From Prevotella sp. (GTDB lineage Bacteria > Bacteroidota > Bacteroidia > Bacteroidales > Bacteroidaceae), in NCBI GenBank assembly GCA_017619445.1, contig JAFZSI010000041.1:1-64000 (forward strand): a stretch of DNA of 64,000 nucleotides. Direction: 5' to 3'. Both the position numbers and the translations under genes were made by a program. This document shows positions 35,849 through 43,954 of this stretch, one piece after another. Under the pieces are notes generated by a model. The model saw nothing but the letters and a program-made list of their open reading frames with translations, did not search any database and was not told the DNA's origin. The first letter of the stretch is position 1. Each line of letters begins with the position of its first letter.

Positions 35849-35882
35849 TTACGAATGGATTATCTAGAAAATTTGGGCGTAA
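35849..35882 (+). repeat. CTAG-centred palindromic repeat, copy 5
   Basis: 34-bp unit TTACGAATGGA-TTATCTAG-AAAATTTGGGCGTAA, flanked by CACAAAGTGTAG and AGTGATGCTTTG. It lies about 50 bases after the stop of the last efflux gene, so it may also mark that transcript's end. Confidence 0.75.
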
Positions 35883-35933
35883 AGTGATGCTTTGTCTTCG
35901 TAGTTCTATGCTTGGTGATAACAAAGGCAAGAT

Positions 35934-37007
35934 TTACTGATTTTTCCTGTAGCTTGCGACAGCCCAGAGGGCCATGAGGGTTGAGATGATGAGGAGGGCG
36001 AGGAGCTGATGGGCGATGCTGTGGAAGTCGCCGCCACGGACAAAGACGGTGCGGATGGCATCGATGAAGTAGTGCATGGGATTGACGTAGGTGGTGAGAT
36101 AGGCGAGGTGGGGCATGGAGCGCGTGGGGGTGAAGAGGCCCGATAGCAGCATCAGACAGACGACGAAGAACCACATGACGAAGATGGCCTGTTGCATGGT
36201 GTCGCTGTAGTTGGAAATGATAAGGCCGAGACTGCTGAAAAATAGTGCGAGAAGCATGGCAAGGAGATAGACCAGCAGGAGGGAGCCCTGGCATGTGATG
36301 CCATAAATGAGCCAGGAGAGTAGCAGGCAGACGGTTATGAGGAAAAGGGCAATCAGCCAGTAGGGAATGAGCTTGGCGAGAATGAACGACCACTTGGAAA
36401 CAGGGGTGACGTTGATTTGTTCGATGGTGCCTTTCTCTTTCTCTCCGACAATGTTCAGGGCAGGCAGGAAACCGGTCATCAGCATGAGCAGGATGGCGAA
36501 GAGGGCGGGAATCATAAAGACCTTGTAGTTGAGGTGCTTGTTGTAGAGAAATAGAACAGCCCCTTCCAAACCTGTCCCTGTAGTGGAGGAGGAAGTGACA
36601 ATCTGCGAGAGATAGGCTGCACCAATAGAGCCTTTGGTGCCGTTGACTGCGTTGGCGGCGATGAGTACTTGTGGCTGCTTGCCGTTGGTCAGGTCGCGGC
36701 TGTAGTGCTGTGGAATGACGAGGATGATGTCGGCCTTTGAGGTTTCTATATCGTTGAGCGCTGCTTGGTATGTCGGCTTCTGTCCATGGAAGATGAAGTA
36801 GTTGGAAGCCTCAATGCTGTGGACGAGTTGCTGTGAGCGTGTGGAGCGGTCGTTATCCACCACATCAACGCGAATGTTCTTCACCTCCTGATTCATCACC
36901 CATGGCATGATGCACATAATCATGATGGGGAACACGAGGATGAGACGCGGCAGAAACCCGTTGCGCCGTATCTGTAGGAATTCCTTATGTATGAGATAAC
37001 GAATCAT
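35934..37007 (-). CDS. ABC-2 type permease (efflux operon, second)
   Basis: Inner-membrane subunit of 357 residues, YbhS/YbhR-like. It has one N-terminal membrane segment (LPRLILVFPIMIMCIMPW), a large periplasmic domain (about 40-165) and five further segments, with the conserved EKEKGTIEQINVTP loop after the second. It probably pairs with the permease encoded just upstream (one base between genes) and is driven by the double ATPase. The substrate is likely a drug, bile compound or other toxic organic molecule, but this is not shown by the sequence. Confidence 0.9.
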   Translation of the reverse strand: MIRYLIHKEFLQIRRNGFLPRLILVFPIMIMCIMPWVMNQEVKNIRVDVVDNDRSTRSQQLVHSIEASNYFIFHGQKPTYQAALNDIETSKADIILVIPQHYSRDLTNGKQPQVLIAANAVNGTKGSIGAAYLSQIVTSSSTTGTGLEGAVLFLYNKHLNYKVFMIPALFAILLMLMTGFLPALNIVGEKEKGTIEQINVTPVSKWSFILAKLIPYWLIALFLITVCLLLSWLIYGITCQGSLLLVYLLAMLLALFFSSLGLIISNYSDTMQQAIFVMWFFVVCLMLLSGLFTPTRSMPHLAYLTTYVNPMHYFIDAIRTVFVRGGDFHSIAHQLLALLIISTLMALWAVASYRKNQ

Positions 37008-37008
37008 T

Positions 37009-38073
37009 TTATTCCAACCTCGTTTTAAACATTTTCAATGAGACGGCCAACAGGAAAAGGGTCATGGCGGAGAGAATGGTTACTTCGCGGGCAACCTCAG
37101 ATATGCCTACGCCCATTATCATCAGTTTGCGCATGGCCTCGATGTAGTAGCGGGGCGGTATGATGGCCGACAGCCATTGCAGCACCATGGGCATCGATTC
37201 GATGGGGAACAGCATGCCTGAGAGCATCACGATGGGCATCAGCAGCACCATCGCAGAAATGAGCAGTGCCATCAGCTGAGTAGAGGCGATGTTGGAGATG
37301 AGCAGCCCTAACGAGAGGGCGAGCAGGATGTAGATGATGCTTATCACGAATATCCATAGCAGAGAGCCTTGCAACGGCACATCGAGCACGAAGCGGGCCA
37401 TCAGCAGAATGGAGATGAGAATGGCGAAAGCGAGCACCAAATAGGGTACAGCTTTGGCAATGATTATCATCAGCGGACGTATAGGTGAGACGAGCAGCAC
37501 CTCCATGGTGCCACGCTCCTTTTCACGGACAATCGAGATGGAGGTCATCATGGCACATACGAGCATCAGCAGCATACCCATGATGGCTGGCACGAAATTG
37601 TAAGCAGAACGCATCTGGGGGTTATAGAGGAGAGAGGATAGAGAAGAGAGGATAGAGGAGTGATGGGTGATGGTCTGCTGGGCGTAGAGCGTCCATTGCT
37701 GAGCCATGTTCGGGTCGGCACCATCGACGATGAACTGAAGGACATTCTTTCCTGGGTGTTGGGTGTTGGGTGAAAAAACCACGGCCATGTCGGCTTTCTG
37801 GTTGCGTATCAGCCGTTCTGCCTCTTTTGGTGTGGCAACGGTAGTGGTTATGGTGAAGTATTCCGAAGCTGCGAGTCGGTTGACGGCAGCCTGCGTCTCA
37901 TGATTCATCACCGAGGTCACTATCACGGTGCGCACATTCCTTACGTCGTTGGTAACAGCGTAGCCGAAGATGAGCATCAGCACCACGGGCATACCAAAGA
38001 GTATCAGCATCGTGCGTTTGTCGCGCAGGATGTGACGGGCTTCCTTAATAACGAATGAGACAAACTGCTTCAT
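37009..38073 (-). CDS. ABC-2 type permease (efflux operon, first)
   Basis: 354 residues with the same layout as its neighbour: an N-terminal membrane segment (TMLILFGMPVVLMLIFGYAV), a periplasmic domain and five C-terminal segments with the REKERGTMEVLLVSP loop. Within the periplasmic part (about residue 145) the protein runs SSILSSLSSLLYNPQ, encoded by a purine-rich microrepeat (about 37625-37662) that resembles intergenic tracts elsewhere in the window. It starts two bases after the ATPase stop. Confidence 0.9.
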   Translation of the reverse strand: MKQFVSFVIKEARHILRDKRTMLILFGMPVVLMLIFGYAVTNDVRNVRTVIVTSVMNHETQAAVNRLAASEYFTITTTVATPKEAERLIRNQKADMAVVFSPNTQHPGKNVLQFIVDGADPNMAQQWTLYAQQTITHHSSILSSLSSLLYNPQMRSAYNFVPAIMGMLLMLVCAMMTSISIVREKERGTMEVLLVSPIRPLMIIIAKAVPYLVLAFAILISILLMARFVLDVPLQGSLLWIFVISIIYILLALSLGLLISNIASTQLMALLISAMVLLMPIVMLSGMLFPIESMPMVLQWLSAIIPPRYYIEAMRKLMIMGVGISEVAREVTILSAMTLFLLAVSLKMFKTRLE

Positions 38074-38075
38074 AT

Positions 38076-39551
38076 TTATTCTCGCTTGGCCTCGCGGGCT
38101 AAATAAGTAAAAACATGGTCCATATCGGGTTGATGGAAACGTTGCTTCAGTTCGTCGGGCGTACCGATAACACTGATTTTGCCGTCCACCATAATTGAGA
38201 TGCGGTCGCAGTATTCGGCCTCGTCCATGTAGTGGGTGGTCACAAAGACGGTGATGCCCCGCTTCGCTGCCTCGTAGATGAGTTCCCAGAACTGACGGCG
38301 CGTGGCAGGGTCTACACCGCCGGTGGGTTCGTCAAGAAACACGATGGCAGGCTCATGGAAGATGGAGACGGAGAAAGCGAGCTTCTGTTTCCAGCCCAAG
38401 GGCAGCAAGCCTACTAGGTCGTTCTTATGTTCCTCGAACTTCAGATGGCGCAGCAACTGTTCCATCTTCTTGTTGACTTCCTCCTTCTTCATACCGTAGA
38501 TGCCAGCAAAGAGTTGTATGTTCTCAGCCACCGTCAGGTCTTCGTAAAGTGAGAAACGCTGCGACATATAACCGATGTGCTTCTTAATCTGTTCGTGCTC
38601 TGTACATATGTCATAACCAGCCACTTCGCCCGTTCCGCTCGTGGGTTGGTTCAATCCTGTGAGCATGTGCATAGCGGTAGTTTTTCCGGCACCATTAGCA
38701 CCGAGAAAACCGAAAATTTCGCCACGACGAACCGTGAAACTGATGTCATCAACTGCACGGAATGAGCCAAAAGCCTTCACCAGATGGGAGACCTCGATAG
38801 CAGGTTCAACGTCTGTTGACTCCGAAGAGGTTTCTATAGTCTCCACCACGGGTGACGATAGTGGGGCAGGACAGAATATGTCGGCAAATCGATTGAGTAT
38901 AACCTCTGGCGTATCAATGCCCTGCACGCGACCTTCGCTTAGAAAGGCAACACGCTCGCATCGGCGAACCTCGTCGAGATAGGGCGTGGAGGCAACAATA
39001 GTGATGCCGCGCTGTTTCAGCATAGAAAGCATCTCCCAAAACTCTTTGCGACTGACGGGATCAACACCTGTGGTGGGTTCGTCGAGGAAGAGCACACGCG
39101 GCTGATGAACCAACGCACAACTCAGGGCGAGTTTCTGTTTCATGCCGCCAGACAATGCTCCAGCGCGTCGGTTGTCGAATCGTTCTATCTGCGAGTATAT
39201 TGCCTTGATGCTGTCGTAGCCCTCGTCAATTGTTGTTCCAAAGAGCGTGGCGAAGAATTCCAGGTTCTCGCGCACCGTCAGGTCCTGATAGAGCGAAAAC
39301 CGGCCAGGCATGTAACCCACAAGCTTGCGGACGGGTTTCATCTGACGCACCACATCAAAGCCATCTACCGAAGCCCCGCCTGCATCGGGTAATAGTAAGG
39401 TACAGAGGATGCGGAACAGCGAAGTCTTTCCTGCTCCGTCGGGGCCGATAAGTCCAAAAACCTCGCCCTCGTTGACGGTGAACGAAACATCGCTGAGCGC
39501 CTGTACCTTGCCGTACGACTTCGAAATATTATTTACTTCGATGGCATTCAT
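38076..39551 (-). CDS. Tandem ABC transporter ATPase (YbhF-like)
   Basis: 491 residues with two complete nucleotide-binding domains in one chain. Domain 1 (1-225): Walker A GPDGAGKT, signature LSGGMKQKLAL, Walker B VLFLDEPTTGVDP. Domain 2 (about 250-480): Walker A GANGAGKT, signature replaced by LPLGWKQKLAF, Walker B IVFLDEPTGGVDP, and switch His in FVTTHYMDEAE. Domain 1 has STPYLDE where the switch His is expected, so the domains may not be equivalent. This form powers two-permease ABC-2 exporters such as YbhFSR. Confidence 0.93.
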   Translation of the reverse strand: MNAIEVNNISKSYGKVQALSDVSFTVNEGEVFGLIGPDGAGKTSLFRILCTLLLPDAGGASVDGFDVVRQMKPVRKLVGYMPGRFSLYQDLTVRENLEFFATLFGTTIDEGYDSIKAIYSQIERFDNRRAGALSGGMKQKLALSCALVHQPRVLFLDEPTTGVDPVSRKEFWEMLSMLKQRGITIVASTPYLDEVRRCERVAFLSEGRVQGIDTPEVILNRFADIFCPAPLSSPVVETIETSSESTDVEPAIEVSHLVKAFGSFRAVDDISFTVRRGEIFGFLGANGAGKTTAMHMLTGLNQPTSGTGEVAGYDICTEHEQIKKHIGYMSQRFSLYEDLTVAENIQLFAGIYGMKKEEVNKKMEQLLRHLKFEEHKNDLVGLLPLGWKQKLAFSVSIFHEPAIVFLDEPTGGVDPATRRQFWELIYEAAKRGITVFVTTHYMDEAEYCDRISIMVDGKISVIGTPDELKQRFHQPDMDHVFTYLAREAKRE

Positions 39552-39590
39552 AATTGTGACGAGTTGTTGAACGACAGTGAAAAAAAAGCA

Positions 39591-40481
39591 TTAGAATTTT
39601 ACTTCGCCATACATACCGATTTTAATGTAACCATCGTTCTTGATCGCGACTTTCAGCGCATAGACGAGGTCTGCCCGTTCGTCGTCAGTGAGGATGGTTT
39701 TAGGGGTGAATTCCGAGCGTGAAGAAATCCAACAGACCGTGCCTTCGTATTCCTTTTTCTTGCCGTCACCATAGTCAGCAAACACCTTTGCTTTCTGACC
39801 CACCTTGATGTTCTGCAACTGCGCCGAGGTGACGTAGGCACGTATGAACATGTTTTGTGTGTCGGCAATTTTGAATAACGGTTTGCCAATGGCAACAAAC
39901 TCACCGCGCTCCACGTATTTCTCTAACACCGTTCCCGCAATGGGGGCAGATATATGGCATTTGCGCAACTGGTCGCGTAGTTGATTCACCTGAACGTCGG
40001 TCACCTCCATCTGTTTGTTCAGCGCATTGGTGCTGGTGGTCATCGTTGAAATCTGTGCGGCAAGCTGTTTCTGCAGCACCTGTACTTGACTGGTGGCATC
40101 GTCGAGCATCTTGCTGGGAGCAGCACCGTCGGCAACCAGTTCTTTGTATCGTTGCTGGTCTTGTCGTGCCTTGGCCAACTGCTGCCGCGTGGCCGCAATT
40201 TGTTTCTCCATGTCGGGTTTCTGACTTCGATACACGCTCTTTGTGGCGCCTGCTTGCTGAATCTTCAGCCAAATCTGCGTGGTGTCAATCAGTCCCACTT
40301 CCTTACCAAGAGTAATATCGTCACCTTCGTTGACGCTAAAGGTCATCAGTGCTCCACTTTGTTCAGCAAACACGGTTGTTTCTGTCGCTTCGAAGGTTCC
40401 CGTTGCGTCATAATCTTTCTCTTTGTTTCCACAGGTTGTCAGCATCAGCACTGCACCTGCCATTGCCAAAAACTTCTTCAT
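39591..40481 (-). CDS. HlyD-family membrane fusion lipoprotein
   Basis: Periplasmic adaptor of 296 residues joining the ABC exporter to TolC. The signal peptide ends in a lipobox (LTTC, Cys about 17), so it should be lipid-anchored. A biotinyl-lipoyl half motif (GALMTFSVNEGDDITLGKEV) comes first, then a long coiled-coil hairpin (about 75-165), the second half motif (ISAPIAGTVLEKYVERGEFV) and a beta-barrel part. It is seven bases after the TolC stop in the operon. Confidence 0.92.
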   Translation of the reverse strand: MKKFLAMAGAVLMLTTCGNKEKDYDATGTFEATETTVFAEQSGALMTFSVNEGDDITLGKEVGLIDTTQIWLKIQQAGATKSVYRSQKPDMEKQIAATRQQLAKARQDQQRYKELVADGAAPSKMLDDATSQVQVLQKQLAAQISTMTTSTNALNKQMEVTDVQVNQLRDQLRKCHISAPIAGTVLEKYVERGEFVAIGKPLFKIADTQNMFIRAYVTSAQLQNIKVGQKAKVFADYGDGKKKEYEGTVCWISSRSEFTPKTILTDDERADLVYALKVAIKNDGYIKIGMYGEVKF

Positions 40482-40488
40482 ATCGAGT

Positions 40489-41769
40489 TTATTGATTTGT
40501 TGTATATTTCAGGTCGTAAATCTCTTTCAGCATCTGTATTTCGTGCATCGATTGTTGCACACGTGCAGCGTTTTCGTTGTTGATTTCCTTCACGAGGTCG
40601 TTGACGTCGATGATGCCGTGCGAGAGTTTCGATTCGGCAGCCTTGCGTATGTTGCTTCTGAGGGTGATAATCTCCTCATCATCGGCCATTAGTTTGCGGT
40701 AGCGTTCAATATTCTCGTTCTGCTGAATCTGTTCGAGATTATTGTTGAAAAGAAACACTTCGCGGTTGGTTTCTGCCGTTTCTCGCTGAAGCTGAATCTT
40801 AGCCTTGTCGTTTTTGCGTGTATAGAGTGCTCCGATGTTCCATGAAAGACGAGCACCAATCATGCCATTCAAAGAGAACTTGTGCTGCATCATATCCTCA
40901 AACATATTGTAGCCAGGATAGCCATAATACGCCTGTGCGAACACTCCCAACTTTGGCATCAACGCTGCATCGAGGGCTTTTTCCTGAGCGTCAGCCAGCC
41001 TCAGCTGTGCGTCAATGGCTTTCAATTCTGGTCGAAGCACTTCACCGTTCGGCCACTGAGTGGAGTTTGAGAATGGCTTTGAGGGTGCATTTACCTCAAT
41101 GCCGCAGAACGTGGAGAGCATTCTGACGAGGCTTTGCCGTTGCGACTGAAGACTGGTTGCCTGCTGCATGACGTTCAGTCGCTCCGCCTTGACACTCAGA
41201 TAATCGCTTTCTGCCGCCGTGCCGCCTTTCAGCATCGCGGCAAGTTTTTTTTCGTTTGCCTCCAACAACAGCTGCAAATCCTTGTTCAACTCAATCTGAT
41301 TGTCAGTCAGCAACAGGGCGAAAAACATCTCATTTACACGTTTGCGGATATTGTAGATATTCACCTCATTCTGGGCTGCCTGTACCTCTCCCTGCTGGCG
41401 TGCAATTTGCTGCTGACTTTTGATGGCACCACCATCATAGACAGTCTGCTGAACATCGATACCTACCCTGTATTGGTCTTTTTTCAGCCCTGCGAGCTCA
41501 ATACCCATGCCTTTTATCATCGTCTGCATCTGGTCGGGCCACGACATCACATCGCTTTGATACGTCGCTTGTGCGGAAGCAGACATTTGCGGTAGCCATC
41601 CCTTTTGGATGTTTGCCACGGTGAGCTCCGTGGTCTTTTCTATCAGCCGATACTGACGAATCAGCGGATAATTTCGCTCTGCAGCCCGCTGACAATCTTC
41701 CAGGGTTTGCGCAACTATAGGGGCGATGAATAAATGAAAAAATGAGAATATGAAAAAGCATCGCTTCAT
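40489..41769 (-). CDS. TolC-family outer-membrane efflux protein
   Basis: 426 residues, first gene of the exporter operon. A signal peptide (MKRCFFIFSFFHLFIAPIVAQ, 1-21) is followed by two OEP repeats with long helices (CQRAAERNYPLIRQYRLIEKT start; ARQQGEVQAAQNEVNIYNIRKRVNE; AEKALD-type helices later). Length is typical. A -7-like TATCTTTG lies at 41820-41813. The divergent AraC-family gene starts 240 bases away and is the likely regulator. Confidence 0.92.
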   Translation of the reverse strand: MKRCFFIFSFFHLFIAPIVAQTLEDCQRAAERNYPLIRQYRLIEKTTELTVANIQKGWLPQMSASAQATYQSDVMSWPDQMQTMIKGMGIELAGLKKDQYRVGIDVQQTVYDGGAIKSQQQIARQQGEVQAAQNEVNIYNIRKRVNEMFFALLLTDNQIELNKDLQLLLEANEKKLAAMLKGGTAAESDYLSVKAERLNVMQQATSLQSQRQSLVRMLSTFCGIEVNAPSKPFSNSTQWPNGEVLRPELKAIDAQLRLADAQEKALDAALMPKLGVFAQAYYGYPGYNMFEDMMQHKFSLNGMIGARLSWNIGALYTRKNDKAKIQLQRETAETNREVFLFNNNLEQIQQNENIERYRKLMADDEEIITLRSNIRKAAESKLSHGIIDVNDLVKEINNENAARVQQSMHEIQMLKEIYDLKYTTNQ

Positions 41770-41920
41770 AATTAAATATATTTTTTATAGTAATTCTTTA
41801 AATTTCCTGCTGCAAAGATACGAGCCTTTCCTGATTCATTTGCTACCCATAGAACGAAAGAAATGTTCTTTTTGTTCGATTTCTGAGTAAAATGAATTAA
41901 TTATTCCCAAAAAGCATTAC

Positions 41921-41989
41921 CTTTGCATAAGATAAGCTGCACCTCAGCATAAGAACAAGTCCTTCTGCGTTCGATTTGCATTATCTTTG
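41921..41989 (-). repeat. 68-bp dispersed intergenic repeat, copy 2
   Basis: On the minus strand this matches 11213-11280 almost base for base (few substitutions, one extra base). On the plus strand it ends in TATCTTTG (41982-41989), which could be the -7 box of the AraC-type gene starting at 42010. The gap 41770-42009 otherwise holds the tolC -7 box. Confidence 0.8.
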
Positions 41990-42009
41990 TAACCAAAAAT
42001 AGCATAGAA

Positions 42010-42909
42010 ATGGACAAACAACCCAAATTGTTGGACATGTCAAGGATGAAAGACATCTTCATGCCACATCTCAAGCAAATTAGCGAACATGTGTTTTTCA
42101 ACAACGAGATAGGCATTTTGAACGGTCATACACAAGTGTTCCACCTGCTCATACAGCAAAAGCCGCCGTTTGTCATCAACGACTACCGATTGGGAATTAT
42201 CGTTAAAGGTGAAGGACATGTGAACTTCAACCTCGTTGACCGTCATTTAAGAGCCGGAACCATCATCTTTCTTGCCCCAGGCACCATCATCAATCCCATT
42301 TCTTTTTCTGACGACCTCGAACTCTTCGGATTTGCGCTCTTTGCCGACTTTCCCATGCCCTTTCCGCCGGGACAGGTCCCATCGGCTTTCAACGGGCAAG
42401 TCCGTGACTTTCAGTTGCAGGCAAGTGAATCGGACATTCAAACCGCCCGACATATTTTTGACGCACTGTGGCATTTGGTTCATCAACCCGACTATCATCG
42501 CCCTGTGGCTTCTGCGCTTGTTGCTGCCATGATGCACCATTATGATGCCCTTTATCGCCGCCATACCGAACAGCAATCTGCCACCCGTTCGCGTGAGCAG
42601 ACAATCTTTAATCGCTTTATTCCGCTTGTCAATCAACATTGTGCAGAACACCATCAGATAGGCTATTATGCCGACCGCCTGTGTCTCACTGACCGTTATC
42701 TCAGCAGCGTTATCAGTCAGACAAGCGGTGTCACTGCCAAGGAATGGATCGACCGCGCGCTGATTACACGCATCAAAGTGGAACTAATGCATACCGACAA
42801 ACCTGTTGCCCGTATCGCCGAGGAACTCAACTTTCCGAATCCGTCATTCTTTAGCAAGTTTTTCAAACGTAACATAGGTGTCACCCCAGGTGAATATCGC
42901 ACGGGATAA
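42010..42909 (+). CDS. AraC-family transcription regulator
   Basis: 299 residues. The N-terminal 170 residues form a cupin-like sensing part (INDYRLGIIVKGEGHVNFNL, GTIIFLAPGTIIN). The C-terminal 100 residues carry two helix-turn-helix motifs: IGYYADRLCLTDRYLSSVI and VARIAEELNFPNPSFFSKFF, ending GVTPGEYRTG. It is divergent from the tolC-hlyD-ABC operon and probably controls it, by analogy with AraC genes beside efflux operons. The inducer is unknown. Confidence 0.9.
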   Translation: MDKQPKLLDMSRMKDIFMPHLKQISEHVFFNNEIGILNGHTQVFHLLIQQKPPFVINDYRLGIIVKGEGHVNFNLVDRHLRAGTIIFLAPGTIINPISFSDDLELFGFALFADFPMPFPPGQVPSAFNGQVRDFQLQASESDIQTARHIFDALWHLVHQPDYHRPVASALVAAMMHHYDALYRRHTEQQSATRSREQTIFNRFIPLVNQHCAEHHQIGYYADRLCLTDRYLSSVISQTSGVTAKEWIDRALITRIKVELMHTDKPVARIAEELNFPNPSFFSKFFKRNIGVTPGEYRTG

Positions 42910-42927
42910 ATCTTTTTTTACGAATTG

Positions 42928-42959
42928 TTTGCTTTTTAATTCAGAATCTTGTATATTTG
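42928..42959 (+). promoter_or_regulatory. Promoter for the DUF2027 gene
   Basis: TTTG (42928-42931), 20 bases, then TATATTTG (42952-42959). Confidence 0.7.
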
Positions 42960-43004
42960 CAGACAGAAGGGAGGAGGAGTACAGTTTATATGTGTAGATA
43001 GATT

Positions 43005-43826
43005 ATGGAAAACAAAATGATAAAGATTGGTGACAAAGTGAGATTCCTGAGTTCCACGGGTGGCGGCATTGTAGCTGGTTTTCGTGGCAAGGATGTTGTA
43101 CTCGTGGAAGATGAGGACGGCTTTCAAGTGCCTACGTTGCGTCGCGAGGTTGTCGTGATTGACACTGACGATTATAACATATCGAAGGTGCACACCAGCG
43201 CTTCAGGGTTTGTAAAGCCCCGCGAGCAAAGTGTTTCCCGTGAACAAGATACGAGAAAGGTTGAGCACGTGGATACTATCCGCCGCCCAATAATTGAAGA
43301 ACGCAAAGGTGGAGACCGCTTGTCGGTTTACCTGGCTTTTGTGCCTATAGATATTCACGAGGTTTCGAGAACAACGTTTGAGACCTACGTGGTAAACGAC
43401 AGCAACTATTTCGTGCGCTATACACTTCTTTCGGCAGAGGGCAATAGTTATCGTTTGCGTGCTACAGGCGAACTGGAGCCGAATACCAAGGAGTTTGTTG
43501 AGGAGTTCGGACGCGAGCAGTTGAACGAATTGGAACACATGGCTGTCCAGCTGATAGCATATAAGCGCGACAAGAATTTCCTGCTGAAATCACCTGTGAG
43601 TGTGCAGTTGCGTATAGACGGGACGAAGTTCTACAAGTTGCACACATTCCAGGAGAATGACTTTTTCGAGCAGCCGGCCCTGGTATATACCATTATTGAG
43701 AACGACCGCCCAGCGCGTCCGTTGGTGGTTAATGCCGACCAATTGAAGGCCGAGTTCTATCGTGGTGTAGAACCGGCGCGTGTGGTGCATCCCAATGATA
43801 ACACAAGGGTGAAAAGAGATAAGTAA
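43005..43826 (+). CDS. DUF2027 protein lacking a Smr domain
   Basis: 273 residues, predicted cytoplasmic. The first 70 residues (IKIGDKVRFLSSTGGGIVAGF, VVLVEDEDGFQVPTLRREVVV) look like the small beta-barrel that opens DUF2027 proteins and resembles the MutS2 KOW region. Residues about 100-245 form the central DUF2027 domain. In related Bacteroidales proteins, as I recall, a C-terminal Smr nuclease domain follows; here the frame stops after a basic tail (NTRVKRDK) and none is seen. Function unknown. Confidence 0.7.
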   Translation: MENKMIKIGDKVRFLSSTGGGIVAGFRGKDVVLVEDEDGFQVPTLRREVVVIDTDDYNISKVHTSASGFVKPREQSVSREQDTRKVEHVDTIRRPIIEERKGGDRLSVYLAFVPIDIHEVSRTTFETYVVNDSNYFVRYTLLSAEGNSYRLRATGELEPNTKEFVEEFGREQLNELEHMAVQLIAYKRDKNFLLKSPVSVQLRIDGTKFYKLHTFQENDFFEQPALVYTIIENDRPARPLVVNADQLKAEFYRGVEPARVVHPNDNTRVKRDK

Positions 43827-43954
43827 TTTACAATTTTACAATTATCAATTTACTATTTATTTTTGCATTTTGTAATTTATTTAATTCAGGAGGGGGGAGG
43901 AGTGCCTTGAGCGCAGCGAAAAAAGAGTAGAGAAACAAAGGAATAATAAGATAT

